A stretch of DNA of 64,000 bases from Planctomycetia bacterium (GTDB taxonomy: Bacteria > Planctomycetota > Planctomycetia > Pirellulales > UBA1268): contig JAIOPD010000091.1 of the NCBI GenBank assembly GCA_021414115.1, forward strand, positions 18,647 through 82,646, given 5' to 3'. The translations under genes were made by a program, and so were the position numbers. A model generated the notes under the pieces. It was not told the DNA's origin. It made no database searches and saw only the letters and a program-made list of their open reading frames with translations. Positions 17,507 through 27,110 of the stretch are shown here, piece by piece; the first letter of the stretch is position 1; each line of letters begins with the position of its first letter.

Positions 17507-17615
17507 AACGCATGCCAGGCATGGGGAGCGGCATGTTGCTTCCGTGAAGCGATCGAGGAGTTGTCTGAAGCAACCTCGACCGGCTCCCCACCGCTCGCGC
17601 GTGTCGCGCCCCGGA

Positions 17616-17643
17616 TACCCGTCGCTCGCGTTCCGGGCTTCCC
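17616..17643 (-). repeat. REP-like unit, type B
   Basis: Reverse type B unit with core CGTCGCTCGCGTTCCGGGCT in the gap between two convergent genes, followed 29 bases later by a solo 26-base element end. Confidence 0.65.
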
Positions 17644-17672
17644 TGGCAACGGCCACAACCGCGAACCCGCGA

Positions 17673-17698
17673 GGGGCTGCCCGTGCCCCGAGAGCCGG
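17673..17698 (+). repeat. Solo terminal repeat of the 133-bp element
   Basis: Same 26-base sequence as the left ends at 15278 and, with three changes, at 15497. No right end follows; the next 30 bases lead into the stop codon of the von Willebrand A gene. Confidence 0.7.
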
Positions 17699-17730
17699 GC
17701 TATGGGTCAGGCATTCCGCCATCGGCTGCG

Positions 17731-19704
17731 CTAGAGATTTTTCAGCGGCCGCTTCGGCTTCGGCGGGGCCAGCATCCTCTTTTTGTCGTCGGCCGGATTG
17801 GCGTTGCCGCCGCCCCCGTCCATCTTCGGGGTATTGACGCCGGTATGGTGCTCTTCCCAGCGATAGCCAAGCGGCTGCCGCAATTCCTCGGCCGCCATCT
17901 GGGCCCATGGCGTGCCCGGGTGATCGCCGACGACCCGCTTCAGAAACGTGAGCGATTGGGCGGCGAGTTTCTCGGTCTGCGACCCAACCGCCGAGATGTC
18001 GTCGTCGGGCACCAGCCTCCACGTGTCGTTCTTCGGATTCTTGAACTTCATCCCCGTCTTGGCCTGCGCCAGCATGATGTTGTACGAATCGGTCCTGACC
18101 TTGACCGCCATCACGCGGCCCATGGCCAGGTCATATCCGGCTTGCCAGCGCTTTTCAGTGACCTTGTCGCGGTCGGGAAGCCCTGCGGTGAGGATGCCGT
18201 ACAGGGCGTCGATTTTTGGCTGGAGCACCGCCGCCTTCTTCTGGGCCTCTCCGAGCAGGAGCGCCAAGGCGCCGTCGTCCTGCCTCGGGAACTCGAGCGT
18301 CGGCGAATCCATCGGAGCCACCTGCGAACTCCGAGCGGCATCGACGAGCGACTTCATGGCACGGTTGGACGCGAGCATGCTCTCGATCTTGGCGGCCGGC
18401 TGGTAGTCGGGGCGATAGCTCCGCATCACGGCTGGATCGAAGAAATACCTCAGCCGCGAGGCCATGTCGGCGACCTCACCGTCATTCACGCGGCCGCTTG
18501 CATTGCGGTTGGCATGCACGCAAAAGTAGATGCCGCCCGTCTCGGCGCAGAGTTTCGAGAGGCTGAAGGGGCCGAATCCGGAGTCGATCGGCTCGTCGGT
18601 ATCCCGCCCGGAACGCACTCGAACCACCTCGGGATGAAGCGTCTCGGGCCCCTGCTCGACGACCGCCCACTGCACGTCGTCGGCATAGCGGGGATCGAAC
18701 TCCGTGAACTTTATTTTCACTTCGCGGGTGCCGAAGGGTGCGGGCACCCCGACGACGTAGACCCGCATCGCCTGGGAACGACAAAAGGCGGCGACCTGGT
18801 CGGCATACTGCTGGTCGTTGCCCACCTCGTCGGTGAACGCGATGATCATGACATTGCGTTTCGTGGGTGAGACCCGCACCTGCTTCGCCTTCTTGGCCGC
18901 CTCGGCGATCGCCGTGAACGTCATCTCGACGCCCGACTCATCGATGGGGATCGACTCGATCGCCTTGACCACCTCGCCGGTTTCCCGCGAGGGATCCTTG
19001 ACGAGCGGCGTCACTTTCTGGCCGTAGGCGAATACGAGGTTGAGGAGTTCGTGGTCTTTGTGCTCGGCTCCGGAGAGCCCGAGTTCGTCGAAGACGCGAT
19101 CCAGCCGTCCGGCGATCTCCTTTCGCTGCCCTGCGAGACTCACCGATTGATCGAACACCCAGCAAACCACGGTGGTCCGCTGCTGAAGCGACGCGGCGAT
19201 CTCCATCGTCAGACGGTCGACGGCCCCGCCTGTGCCGGCTGTTCCCACGCCCGTGTCACCGTTTCCGACGCGACCGACCTGCAGCGAATCGCCGAGTTCG
19301 GCGCCGGAGGGGGGGAGATCGATCGGCGAGATCGCCAGTTCACCGTCGAGGGCCTCGGCCACGTCGACGTTCACCAGCGGGTCGTCCGACACCACCGACG
19401 CGACGGCGGTGGAGACCTCGAGATTCTCGGCATCCGACGAGGAGGCCGCCGACTCCTCTTCGACCGCCACGGTCATCTCCGGCGCCAGAAGCACGTCTTC
19501 CTCGACGACCTGCGTCGGGGCGAGGATCGTGATGGAGTTCTGCTTCGGGGCAATCGCCGGAAGGCCGATGAGCGCCATGGAGAGAAGCACGACGACGTGC
19601 AGGACCAGACTCATGGCCCAGGCCGGAGTGTCGCCATCCAGCGGCGTTTCCTCTTCGCCCGTGAACTCCTGCCACCACCGCCGCGCGGGCTCGAGCCAAG
19701 ACAT
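17731..19704 (-). CDS. Membrane-anchored von Willebrand factor type A domain protein
   Basis: A 657-residue protein. One membrane segment (MSLVLHVVVLLSMALIGLPA, about 30-49) is followed by an acidic Ser/Val-rich stretch and a vWA domain. The metal-ion-dependent adhesion site is complete in appearance: DQSVS (DxSxS) in VFDQSVSLAG, a threonine in VEMTFTAI and an aspartate in IAFTDEVGND. The C-terminal half is soluble, with a long helical region (about 470-600) and a final KRMLAPPKPKRPLKNL tail. ATG with GAGGGA upstream. Planctomycetes have many vWA proteins of this kind, often of unknown role; here the divergent neighbour is a hydrolase-fold protein. Confidence 0.82.
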   Translation of the reverse strand: MSWLEPARRWWQEFTGEEETPLDGDTPAWAMSLVLHVVVLLSMALIGLPAIAPKQNSITILAPTQVVEEDVLLAPEMTVAVEEESAASSSDAENLEVSTAVASVVSDDPLVNVDVAEALDGELAISPIDLPPSGAELGDSLQVGRVGNGDTGVGTAGTGGAVDRLTMEIAASLQQRTTVVCWVFDQSVSLAGQRKEIAGRLDRVFDELGLSGAEHKDHELLNLVFAYGQKVTPLVKDPSRETGEVVKAIESIPIDESGVEMTFTAIAEAAKKAKQVRVSPTKRNVMIIAFTDEVGNDQQYADQVAAFCRSQAMRVYVVGVPAPFGTREVKIKFTEFDPRYADDVQWAVVEQGPETLHPEVVRVRSGRDTDEPIDSGFGPFSLSKLCAETGGIYFCVHANRNASGRVNDGEVADMASRLRYFFDPAVMRSYRPDYQPAAKIESMLASNRAMKSLVDAARSSQVAPMDSPTLEFPRQDDGALALLLGEAQKKAAVLQPKIDALYGILTAGLPDRDKVTEKRWQAGYDLAMGRVMAVKVRTDSYNIMLAQAKTGMKFKNPKNDTWRLVPDDDISAVGSQTEKLAAQSLTFLKRVVGDHPGTPWAQMAAEELRQPLGYRWEEHHTGVNTPKMDGGGGNANPADDKKRMLAPPKPKRPLKNL

Positions 19705-19878
19705 TGTGATCCCTCGTAGTAGGGCTTCGCGGCGCCGGCGGCGACCAGAAAGCCCATGTCAGCCGCCAGCGGGCGTCGGACCGCCATGGCAGAGTTCGTG
19801 AAAACCTCGGTATTCTATTCCGGACGGGTGATTTCCGCCCTGCACCTCCCGGACGAGCGATTTTCGCCTGCAAAATCC

Positions 19879-20892
19879 ATGAAACGTTGTTTCTTCCGCA
19901 GGTCCGCCACGGCCGCCTGCCTGACTGCCTTCCTGACCGTGGGCTGGCCCGTGTCTGGCCAGCCCGGAGCTGCTCCCCCCGCGGCCGGCCAGGCCCAGAA
20001 ACCCAAGGACACGACGGAGGAACTGCAGCTCGAAACCAGCGACGGCGCAGAGGTCGTCGCCTGGTACTACCCCGTGGAGGAAGAGACGTCGCCCCTGGGC
20101 ACCGTCATTCTCGTCCACGACCTCGGCGGCTCGCACCTCACGGTCGAGCCGCTCGCCAAATCCCTGCAGGCCTCCGGCTACGCTGTCGTGGCTCCCGACC
20201 TGCGTGGCCATGGGAAGTCCGTGCTCAAGAACCTGCCGGCGGCGCAGGAAGACCAGTCGAAGCTTCTGAAGAAGCCCGACTTCGACATGATCGCCGCCAG
20301 TCGAGGCGGCCAGAAACGAGACCAGTCGGGCGTGCGCGGTGACATCGAAAGCGTGCGCAACTGGATCAAGCAGCAGGCCGACGAGAACAAGTTTCCCGTG
20401 AAGCCGTTCTTCGTGGTGGGCTCTGGCCTGGGTGCCTCTCTCGCCGCGACCTGGACGGCCGCCGATTTCCTCTGGCCGGAACTCGCCACGGGCCCCCAAG
20501 GTCGTTCGGTCACAGGACTGATCATGGTGAGCCCGACCTTCACCACCAAGGGCTATTCGATCGCCCCCGCATTAATGAGCGAGGCTGTGAGGCGTGCCGT
20601 CCCCCTGCTGGTCATCGCGGGCGCCGAGGATCGCGATGCGGTGAAGGTTTTCGACCAACTCAAGCGGCAGCGTCCCAAGGCCTGGTTCGACAGCCGACAT
20701 CCTTTCGGTGACGAAAAGGATGCCTCTCCGGTGAACGCGGCCGACGCGTCCCTGCTCCTCATCGTCAACCCGGCGAGCCGGAGTGGCGATGCCCTGGCCG
20801 CTCAACGCTCTCCCGATCCGCGAGCCCGCGGTGGCGACCCTGCGGCCCTGATCATCGGCTTCATGAAGATCGCCGCCACCATGCAGCGGTAA
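19879..20892 (+). CDS. Alpha/beta-hydrolase-fold protein without a nucleophile serine
   Basis: A 337-residue exported protein (signal peptide SATAACLTAFLTVGWPVSG). The fold is recognisable: GTVILVHDLGGSHLTVEPLA (oxyanion strand), YAVVAPDLRGHGKS, then the elbow strand FFVVGSGLGASLAATW at about 177-190. In active enzymes the elbow reads GxSxG; here it is G-S-G-L-G, so the nucleophile position (183) is glycine. PLLVIAGAEDRDAV holds the usual acid region. It may be a non-catalytic binding protein, or use the serine one position earlier. Start at the ATG before the signal peptide; earlier ATGs lie in the promoter region. Confidence 0.78.
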   Translation: MKRCFFRRSATAACLTAFLTVGWPVSGQPGAAPPAAGQAQKPKDTTEELQLETSDGAEVVAWYYPVEEETSPLGTVILVHDLGGSHLTVEPLAKSLQASGYAVVAPDLRGHGKSVLKNLPAAQEDQSKLLKKPDFDMIAASRGGQKRDQSGVRGDIESVRNWIKQQADENKFPVKPFFVVGSGLGASLAATWTAADFLWPELATGPQGRSVTGLIMVSPTFTTKGYSIAPALMSEAVRRAVPLLVIAGAEDRDAVKVFDQLKRQRPKAWFDSRHPFGDEKDASPVNAADASLLLIVNPASRSGDALAAQRSPDPRARGGDPAALIIGFMKIAATMQR

Positions 20893-20913
20893 AACGCATC
20901 CGACCGGCGTTTT
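20891..20913. terminator. Likely bidirectional terminator between convergent genes
   Basis: AAAACGC at 20891-20897 pairs with GCGTTTT at 20907-20913 around a 9-base loop, giving a short stem with U-tracts in both directions. The stop codons of both convergent genes (TAA at 20890-20892 and the minus-strand TAA at 20915-20913) are built into it. The stem is short, so efficiency is uncertain. Confidence 0.5.
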
Positions 20914-21881
20914 TACGGGAGCCGCAGTTCCATGCCGGCGACGGCGAGGTCCGGACTCCGCAACCGATCGCGGTTGGCCTCCCAGATTCGTTGGGCGGCG
21001 TTCCGATCGCCATAGAATCGCACCGCCAATGACTCGAGCGTCTCGCCGGCCGCCAGGCGGACCGTGCCGCCGCTCACGGGCGGGCTGGTGATGGCCACCC
21101 CGGCCTGAGGAACGGCATGAGTGCCGAGCCAGACCGGCGGACCTCCCGCGGCCCCCGTTGCCGGCGACATCATCCGCGGTGCAGGAGGCCCCGCGGGCGG
21201 CTCGATCGACCGTCCGCCCCCCACCACCGTGCGCTGCGGCCCAGCCACCGACCACGACGGGGGCAGCCGGAGTTCGGCTCCGATGGGAAGCAGGTTGGGA
21301 TCCGGAATAACGTCGCGATTCGCCTGCCAGACGGCGGCGGCCGCGCCGGGATGACCGTAAAACCTCGTCGAGATGCTGGTCAGGTCGTCCCCGTCCCGCA
21401 CGCTGTAGGTCGCCGGCACGAGATCGGCGGCAATCCCGGTGGACGGCGCCGGCATGCGGGGTGACTCAGGCGCCGCCCATGCGGCGACCGGCGGCGGCGG
21501 GGCTTGGGCGTCCAAGAGCGGCGGGGGCGGAACTTCCAGCGTGGAGCGGTACATCCCGTTCATTGCCGGGCTGCTCGCCGTCAGTGCCGGATTCACGGGG
21601 GGCAGCATGTCCGGTGCCGGCGGCGGCACGTAATCACCACGCACGACCACCGGGCCGGGCTGCATGTCGTCCGGCACCATCCACGGGGTCGAGACGTTGG
21701 CCGCCGGCGCGGCCATGGGGCCCGCCACGACCGGCGCCGCGATCGCCGAAGCGTCTGCGGCCCCGGGGGTGCGGTTCCAGCCGTCCGCCACGAGGCGACC
21801 AAACGGCACGGCCATTGAGACGCCCGCCGTCACCATCGCCAGCCCGACGATGTATCGAATGCCGCTTGCAATGCTGCCCAC
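20913..21881 (-). CDS. Membrane-anchored LysM-domain protein
   Basis: About 322 residues. A single N-terminal hydrophobic segment (IVGLAMVTAGVSMAVPFG) is followed by a Pro/Ala-rich linker and two LysM-like modules: TYSVRDGDDLTSISTRFYGH (with ANRDVIPDPNLLPIGAELRLP) and VRLAAGETLESLAVRFYGD (with ANRDRLRSPDLAVAGMELRLP at the C-terminus). LysM binds N-acetylglucosamine in peptidoglycan, so the protein probably tethers the envelope to the wall. Start taken at GTG 21881, which has GGAG 10 bases upstream; a TTG at 21932 would extend it by 17 residues. Converges on the hydrolase-fold gene and lies downstream of secDF. Confidence 0.78.
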   Translation of the reverse strand: MGSIASGIRYIVGLAMVTAGVSMAVPFGRLVADGWNRTPGAADASAIAAPVVAGPMAAPAANVSTPWMVPDDMQPGPVVVRGDYVPPPAPDMLPPVNPALTASSPAMNGMYRSTLEVPPPPLLDAQAPPPPVAAWAAPESPRMPAPSTGIAADLVPATYSVRDGDDLTSISTRFYGHPGAAAAVWQANRDVIPDPNLLPIGAELRLPPSWSVAGPQRTVVGGGRSIEPPAGPPAPRMMSPATGAAGGPPVWLGTHAVPQAGVAITSPPVSGGTVRLAAGETLESLAVRFYGDRNAAQRIWEANRDRLRSPDLAVAGMELRLP

Positions 21882-22084
21882 GGGTGTCTCGCTCCAGATA
21901 GCGGCTGCCGGCCAGCAACCGCCTCGAAGCAATCATGCCCCACCGCCGGCGGCCGCACGGGCATTCGGTCCATCGCGAGATGCCCTGCGTCAAACTGCGA
22001 TGCTGCGCGATCGTCATGAGCCGCCGGGTTTGCCCAGCCGGCACCGCCAGAACGCCTCGTTCAGCCCGAGCCGAACCGGGAGGC

Positions 22085-25000
22085 TCAGGCCCGTTGCATC
22101 GATCTCGACCCGTGGGCGGCCTGCTCACCCCCCGCGAACGCATGCTGAAGCCAGAGCACGATCGGCGACGCGATGTAGATCGTGCTGTAGGAGCCGACGA
22201 TGATGCCGACGAGCATGGTGAAGGCGAAGGCATGGATTCCCTGCCCGCCGAAGGCGTAGAGAATGAAGGTTGCGAGCAGTGCCGTGCCCGAGGTGAGGAT
22301 CGTGCGACTCAACGTCTGATTGACCGCCCGATCCACCATGTCGGACGTCACAAACCGTCCCTTGCCACGGAGTTCCCGCAACCGGTCGAAGATCACGATC
22401 GTGTCGTTGATGGAAAACCCGATGATCGTGAGCAGTCCCGCCACCACGTCGAGGCTGATCTTGAAGTCGTCCACCAGGGCCCAGCCCAGGAAGGGCGCGA
22501 CATACTTGCTCAAGGCCAGGCAGGCGACCGCGACCAGCACGTCGTGCGCCAGTGCGATGACCGCCGCCAGCCCGAAGGCCACGTTCTGGAATCGGATCCA
22601 GACGTAGAGCACGATCATCAGCAGGCTCGCCAGGAGCGCGTAAACGGCCGTCACCTTGGTGTTGCCCGCCACCTTGCCGCCGATGGTGTTCGCGGCCAGA
22701 TAAACCGGCGTCTCGGCGAGCTTCGCCTTGACACCCTCGAGAATCCCGCGGGTCGATGCCGGGTCGAGCGTGGTCGTCAGGGTCCAGTCGCGGCACGGCC
22801 GCCCGGCAAACGCGCCGGCGTCGGTCGATGCGATATCGAAGTCGGCATCGCCAATCTTCTCGGCCTCGAGCCCCGCCCTCACGGTGGCCCGCAGCGTGGA
22901 CCGGCTGATTTTCTGCGGGAATCGCAGCGTTGCCGTGGTCACGGCCGCCGGCGGCGACTCGTTCTCTTTCTCGTCGGCTGCCGGCTTCTCGGCCGTGGTC
23001 TCAGGGGGGGCCGCGGTCGCCACGTCGATGATCTCCATGCCGTAGGTGGCCAGACGGTCGGGGAAGAGGTCGCGGATCTTCGCCTCCACGTCGTTCGCGT
23101 CATCACCACGAAGCGACGTGTCGATCTTGTACCGCAGGTCGGCATCGCCGGCCGAGGTCGACACGGCGCTCACGGCTGCGTCGGGGAGGGATCCGACAGC
23201 CGCACGAACGGCGCCGATGTCGAGGGGCTTGTCCTGCTTGAACTCGACCTGCACGCTCGTGCCGCCCGTGAAGTCGATGTCGAAGAGCCCCTGCCCACGC
23301 TGCCAGGCCGCCACCAGGCCGGCAGCGATGACCAGCAGCGAGCCGACGATCGCCGGCTTCATCCACTGGACGAAGCGGAAGTCGGTCTGGCCGAACAGCC
23401 TGGCCATCGACAGCGTCTTGATCCAGCGGTTGCGCTCCGCCAGATCGAAGACCACGCGGGAGCAGAACACCGCCGTGAAGAGATTGAGCAGCAGGCCGAA
23501 GAACAGCGTTACGGCGAAACCCTTCAGCTGGTCCGTGCCGATCGCGAACAGCACGATCGCCGTGATCAGCGTCGTGAGGTTCGAGTCGACGATCGTCGAG
23601 AATGCCCGCTGAAAGCCGTTGCGGATCGCCATCCGTACCGCGGCGCCGCGGTCGATCTCCTCGCGCATGCGCTCGTAGATGAGCACGTTGGCGTCGACGG
23701 CCATGCCCACCGAGAGCACGAGGCCGGCGAGGCCGGCGAGCGTGAAGGCAGCCTTGAAGGAGATCATCACCGCCATGACGAGGACGATGTTGAGCAGCAC
23801 CGCGAGATCGGCCACGAGCCCGGAGAACCGGTAGTAGGCCAGCATGAACGTCAGCACGAGGAGCGTGGCCAGCAGCATCGCCATCCTGGCCGACTTGATC
23901 GTGTCGTCGCCCAACTGCGAGCTGATCCGCTGTTCGCTGATCGGTTCGCTGCGCAGGGCGGCCGGCAGGCTGCCGGCGTTGAGCACCTCGACGAGGAAAT
24001 CGACCTCGGGCTGCTTGAAGTTGCCCGTGATCTGACCGGACGAGGTGATCGTGCTGCGGATCGACGGCGCCGACTGCAGCACGTCGTCGAGCAGGATGCC
24101 GAGACGGCTCTGCAGCCCGTTGGCGGGATCGGGGAGATTCCGGCCGGTGAGCAGGCCGAACCGGGCCGCGCCGCTGGAGTTGAGCGTGAAGTTCACGCAC
24201 GGGCTGAGGTTTTCGTCCAGGCTGGGGCTGACGCGGCCGAGATCACCGCCGGTGACGTTGAAGGGATCGGCCATCACGAGCACCTCGAAGCCGCCGTCGG
24301 GCGTCGGCCTCGTGACGAGCCGCCGGTCGTCGGCGGGGTCCATCTTGGCGGGGTCGAGTTGCACCCAACGGGCGAGCACCTCCTCCTTTTGACGCACGGT
24401 CGCCCCGGCCGTCTTGCCGGCGAGCAGCACCGCGGCCTGGTGCCGCGGGTCCTCACGGTTGGCGAGAATCCGGAACTCGAGCACGCCGGCACTGGAAACG
24501 ATCCGCTTGATGAGATCGACCTCCGACTGCTCCACCTCGGGAATGATCACCTCGATCTGGTCGAGGCCGTACTGCCGAACCGTGACCTCCTTCTGACCAC
24601 CCGGATTGACACGGCGGCTGACGGCGGCGACGAGTTTGTCCATCGCGATCGGCGCCGCTTCCGGCACGACGTCGAAGTCGACTTCGAGAGCGTCGGCGGA
24701 CGACCTCCGCCCCGACTCCCGGACGGATACGCGGTCAAACTCGGCCGCGGCCACCGCGGCCAGAAAAGCCTCCCGAGCCTTGGCATCGCCGGCGGCGAGC
24801 CGCACGGTCACGCCGCCGCCGGGCCTGCGGCTCAGCCGCCCCTGATCGCCTTCCTGGGTCGCCAGCATGCCTTCGAGCCGCCGGACGGTGTCGTCGACAC
24901 GGGCTGCCGCCTGCTTCGAGGTGTCGACCTCGTAGACGAGGATCAGGCCTCCCTTGAGATCGATGCCCAGCCGCGGCGGCCATCCCATCCAGCAGATCAC

Positions 25001-25231
25001 GAGCCCGGCCGTCAATGCGACGAGCACCGTGGCGATCCGTCCCCACATGTCGGCGGCGCGGAGGCGGCCGGCGATCAACCAGGCGACGAACGTCGGGACG
25101 GCGAGCGTGAGCAGCGTGATGCCCCAGAGGGCCCAACTCTCCCGCCACCACGGCACGGGCACGGCCGGTGCCGCGGGGATGGCGGCTGCCGCCTGCGCCA
25201 GAAGACCGAATGCGATGTTCGAGGTATTCAT
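22085..25231 (-). CDS. secDF: Protein translocase subunit SecDF (fused SecD and SecF)
   Basis: A 1048-residue fusion of the two RND-family subunits that use the proton gradient to pull proteins through SecYEG. The SecD half has the motif RLGIDLKGGLILVYEVD near residues 87-103, a large periplasmic P1 domain, and the transmembrane block near 440-610 (VGMAVDANVLIYERMREEID). The SecF half begins around 620 with FDIDFTGGTSVQVEF and ends with the helices around VLYVWIRFQNVAFGLAAVI and FSINDTIVIFDRLRELRG. Both conserved aspartate and arginine motifs (DANVLIYERMREE, NDTIVIFDRLRE) are intact. Upstream on the same strand lie yajC and tgt, the classic order. Confidence 0.95.
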   Translation of the reverse strand: MNTSNIAFGLLAQAAAAIPAAPAVPVPWWRESWALWGITLLTLAVPTFVAWLIAGRLRAADMWGRIATVLVALTAGLVICWMGWPPRLGIDLKGGLILVYEVDTSKQAAARVDDTVRRLEGMLATQEGDQGRLSRRPGGGVTVRLAAGDAKAREAFLAAVAAAEFDRVSVRESGRRSSADALEVDFDVVPEAAPIAMDKLVAAVSRRVNPGGQKEVTVRQYGLDQIEVIIPEVEQSEVDLIKRIVSSAGVLEFRILANREDPRHQAAVLLAGKTAGATVRQKEEVLARWVQLDPAKMDPADDRRLVTRPTPDGGFEVLVMADPFNVTGGDLGRVSPSLDENLSPCVNFTLNSSGAARFGLLTGRNLPDPANGLQSRLGILLDDVLQSAPSIRSTITSSGQITGNFKQPEVDFLVEVLNAGSLPAALRSEPISEQRISSQLGDDTIKSARMAMLLATLLVLTFMLAYYRFSGLVADLAVLLNIVLVMAVMISFKAAFTLAGLAGLVLSVGMAVDANVLIYERMREEIDRGAAVRMAIRNGFQRAFSTIVDSNLTTLITAIVLFAIGTDQLKGFAVTLFFGLLLNLFTAVFCSRVVFDLAERNRWIKTLSMARLFGQTDFRFVQWMKPAIVGSLLVIAAGLVAAWQRGQGLFDIDFTGGTSVQVEFKQDKPLDIGAVRAAVGSLPDAAVSAVSTSAGDADLRYKIDTSLRGDDANDVEAKIRDLFPDRLATYGMEIIDVATAAPPETTAEKPAADEKENESPPAAVTTATLRFPQKISRSTLRATVRAGLEAEKIGDADFDIASTDAGAFAGRPCRDWTLTTTLDPASTRGILEGVKAKLAETPVYLAANTIGGKVAGNTKVTAVYALLASLLMIVLYVWIRFQNVAFGLAAVIALAHDVLVAVACLALSKYVAPFLGWALVDDFKISLDVVAGLLTIIGFSINDTIVIFDRLRELRGKGRFVTSDMVDRAVNQTLSRTILTSGTALLATFILYAFGGQGIHAFAFTMLVGIIVGSYSTIYIASPIVLWLQHAFAGGEQAAHGSRSMQRA

Positions 25232-25311
25232 GCCTGACCTTGTTCCTGCAATGTCGTTCGTTGGACGATTCTGCCGCCGGCCGATGAAACAGTCGGCCCA
25301 CGCAGCGGGGC

Positions 25312-25722
25312 TCAGGAGCCTCCGCCGCCGTCACCCGCACCGCCACCTGCGTCCCCATCGCGGAGCACCCGGGCGACGCTCGAAAGCGTGACCACGATCT
25401 TCACGTTGGACGCGTCATCCACCTTGAGGGTCACCCTGTCGGCATCACGCTCGACGTTGGCGACCGTCCCGTAGATGCCGGACGAGGTGACCACACGGTC
25501 GTTCTTCTTGAGGCCGCCGAGCAGTTCCTGCTGTTTCTTCATCCGCTCCCGCTCCGGCCGAAAGAGCAGCAGATACGCTGCGGCCGCGATCGCCAGCAGC
25601 GGGAGGTATTGGAGGGCGATCGGCACCTCGGGTCGCCCCCCGGCGGCATCCCCGGCCTGGGCGAGACACCACGCCGCGGCCACGAGCGGCGAGATCAGGG
25701 CGTTCGAGGGCAGGGTCATCAT
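25312..25722 (-). CDS. yajC: Preprotein translocase subunit YajC
   Basis: Small inner-membrane partner of SecDF. The 136-residue product has one membrane helix (ALQYLPLLAIAAAAYLLLF) followed by the family signature RPERERMKKQQELLGGLKKN and DRVVTSSGIYGTVANVERD, then a cytoplasmic beta domain and a Gly/Asp-rich tail. Two adjacent ATGs (25722 and 25719) could start it. It precedes secDF by 80 bases; tgt lies 127 bases upstream. Confidence 0.92.
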   Translation of the reverse strand: MMTLPSNALISPLVAAAWCLAQAGDAAGGRPEVPIALQYLPLLAIAAAAYLLLFRPERERMKKQQELLGGLKKNDRVVTSSGIYGTVANVERDADRVTLKVDDASNVKIVVTLSSVARVLRDGDAGGGAGDGGGGS

Positions 25723-25849
25723 GGGCCAACCGGGTGTGGAATGGGGCGGCCGGGCCGAGGAGCCCGGAAACGCAAGACCCGCAAATGTAGTGGCCGCCGC
25801 GCGCGAGCGACAAGAGCGATGCGTGGCGGGCGGACGCCACGCACGGCGT

Positions 25850-26980
25850 TCACGAGGCGGCTTCGTCCTGCTCCGGCGTGGCCATTGCCGAGAGGAGCTC
25901 CCCGGCGGTCGCAGCCAGACGCCCCGCGACGATCGCCTCCCGGAGCCGAGCGACGAGCCGTTGATAGAAGGTGAGGTTATGAATCGAGGCCAGGATCGGC
26001 CCGAGCATCTCGCCGGCGAGGAACAGGTGCCTGATGTACCCGCGGCTGTGGCGGCAGGCGACGCACGGGCAGCCCTCCTCGAGCGGCCGATCGACGGCGG
26101 CGTGACGTGCGTTGCGCAGCCGCACCTGTCCACCGAACGTATAGACCAGCGAGTTGCGTCCGCACCGCGTGGGAAGCACGCAGTCGAACATGTCGATGCC
26201 GGCGGCGACCGCGGCGATGATATCGCCGGGCTGTCCCACGCCCATCAGGTAGCGGGGACGGTCGCCAGGGAGGTGAGGCACCGTGGCCGCGAGCGCCGTC
26301 ACCATCGCCTCGGGGCCCTCGCCCACGGAGAGCCCGCCCACGGCATATCCCGCAAACCCGATCGCCTGCAGCCGCTCGGCGCTCTCGTGCCGCAGTTCCG
26401 GATCGAGCCCTCCCTGCACGATCCCGAAGAGCGCCTGATCGGGCCGTCTGTGAGCCTCACGACAGCGTTCCGCCCACCGGAGCGACCGCCGCATCGCGTC
26501 CGCGACGACGGTCCGCTCACCCGGCAGGGCGACGACGTGGTCCATCTGCATGGCGACGTCGGCCCCGATCCGCTGCTGGATGCGCATCGAGTTCTCGGGG
26601 GTGAAGTCGACCGGGCTGCCGTCGATGTGCGATCGGAAAAACGCCCCTTCCTCCGTCACCTTCACCTGTCGCGCGAGGCTGAAGACCTGGAATCCGCCCG
26701 AGTCGGTGAGCGTCGGCCCGCTCCAGCCCATGAACTTCGCCACGCCCCCGGCCGCCTCGACGAGCGCCTCGCCCGGCCGCAGGTGGAGGTGATAGGCGTT
26801 GGAGAGCACCATCCCCGCACCGGTCTCGCGCACGCGGCCGATGTCGACCCCCTTCACGCTCGCGAGCGTGGCCACCGGCATGAAAAGCGGCGTCGGCACG
26901 CTGCCATGCGGCGTCGTGAGCGTGCCCGCCCGTGCCGCCTTGTCCGTGGCCTCGAGAGTAAACGCAAATCCGGGCTGCAT
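25850..26980 (-). CDS. tgt: Queuine tRNA-ribosyltransferase
   Basis: Swaps guanine 34 for the queuosine precursor preQ1 in GUN-anticodon tRNAs. Signatures are [13 protein letters not shown] (first catalytic Asp), FGIVQGG, GGLSVGE, the nucleophile region [12 protein letters not shown], and the zinc site [16 protein letters not shown] (Cys, Cys, Cys; the His comes about 26 residues later in [10 protein letters not shown]). The length of 376 is typical. ATG start. Gene order tgt-yajC-secDF is widely conserved, although queA is not seen here. Confidence 0.95.
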   Translation of the reverse strand: MQPGFAFTLEATDKAARAGTLTTPHGSVPTPLFMPVATLASVKGVDIGRVRETGAGMVLSNAYHLHLRPGEALVEAAGGVAKFMGWSGPTLTDSGGFQVFSLARQVKVTEEGAFFRSHIDGSPVDFTPENSMRIQQRIGADVAMQMDHVVALPGERTVVADAMRRSLRWAERCREAHRRPDQALFGIVQGGLDPELRHESAERLQAIGFAGYAVGGLSVGEGPEAMVTALAATVPHLPGDRPRYLMGVGQPGDIIAAVAAGIDMFDCVLPTRCGRNSLVYTFGGQVRLRNARHAAVDRPLEEGCPCVACRHSRGYIRHLFLAGEMLGPILASIHNLTFYQRLVARLREAIVAGRLAATAGELLSAMATPEQDEAAS

Positions 26981-27043
26981 AAGGTCAGACTACCTCAGTC
27001 CCAGATCGTGAGGAGCCGGGGAGCACCGTCGACGTGCGAGCCG

Positions 27044-27075
27044 TATACCCCGCGCTCGCGCTTGGGGCTTCCTGA
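27044..27075 (-). repeat. REP-like unit, type A
   Basis: Reverse type A half-palindrome with core CGCGCTCGCGCTTGGGGCTT, 35 bases before the second 133-bp element; the same order (type A unit, then element) is found at 15450-15629. Confidence 0.7.
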
Positions 27076-27110
27076 ACCGGGTGTGGAGCGACGCCGAAAC
27101 GAGGATGCGA

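Noticed and set aside
21935..25237. 1100-codon open frame antisense to secDF
   Set aside because: A mirror of the secDF codon pattern, rich in His, Arg and Glu, with no motifs; secDF on the other strand is unambiguous.
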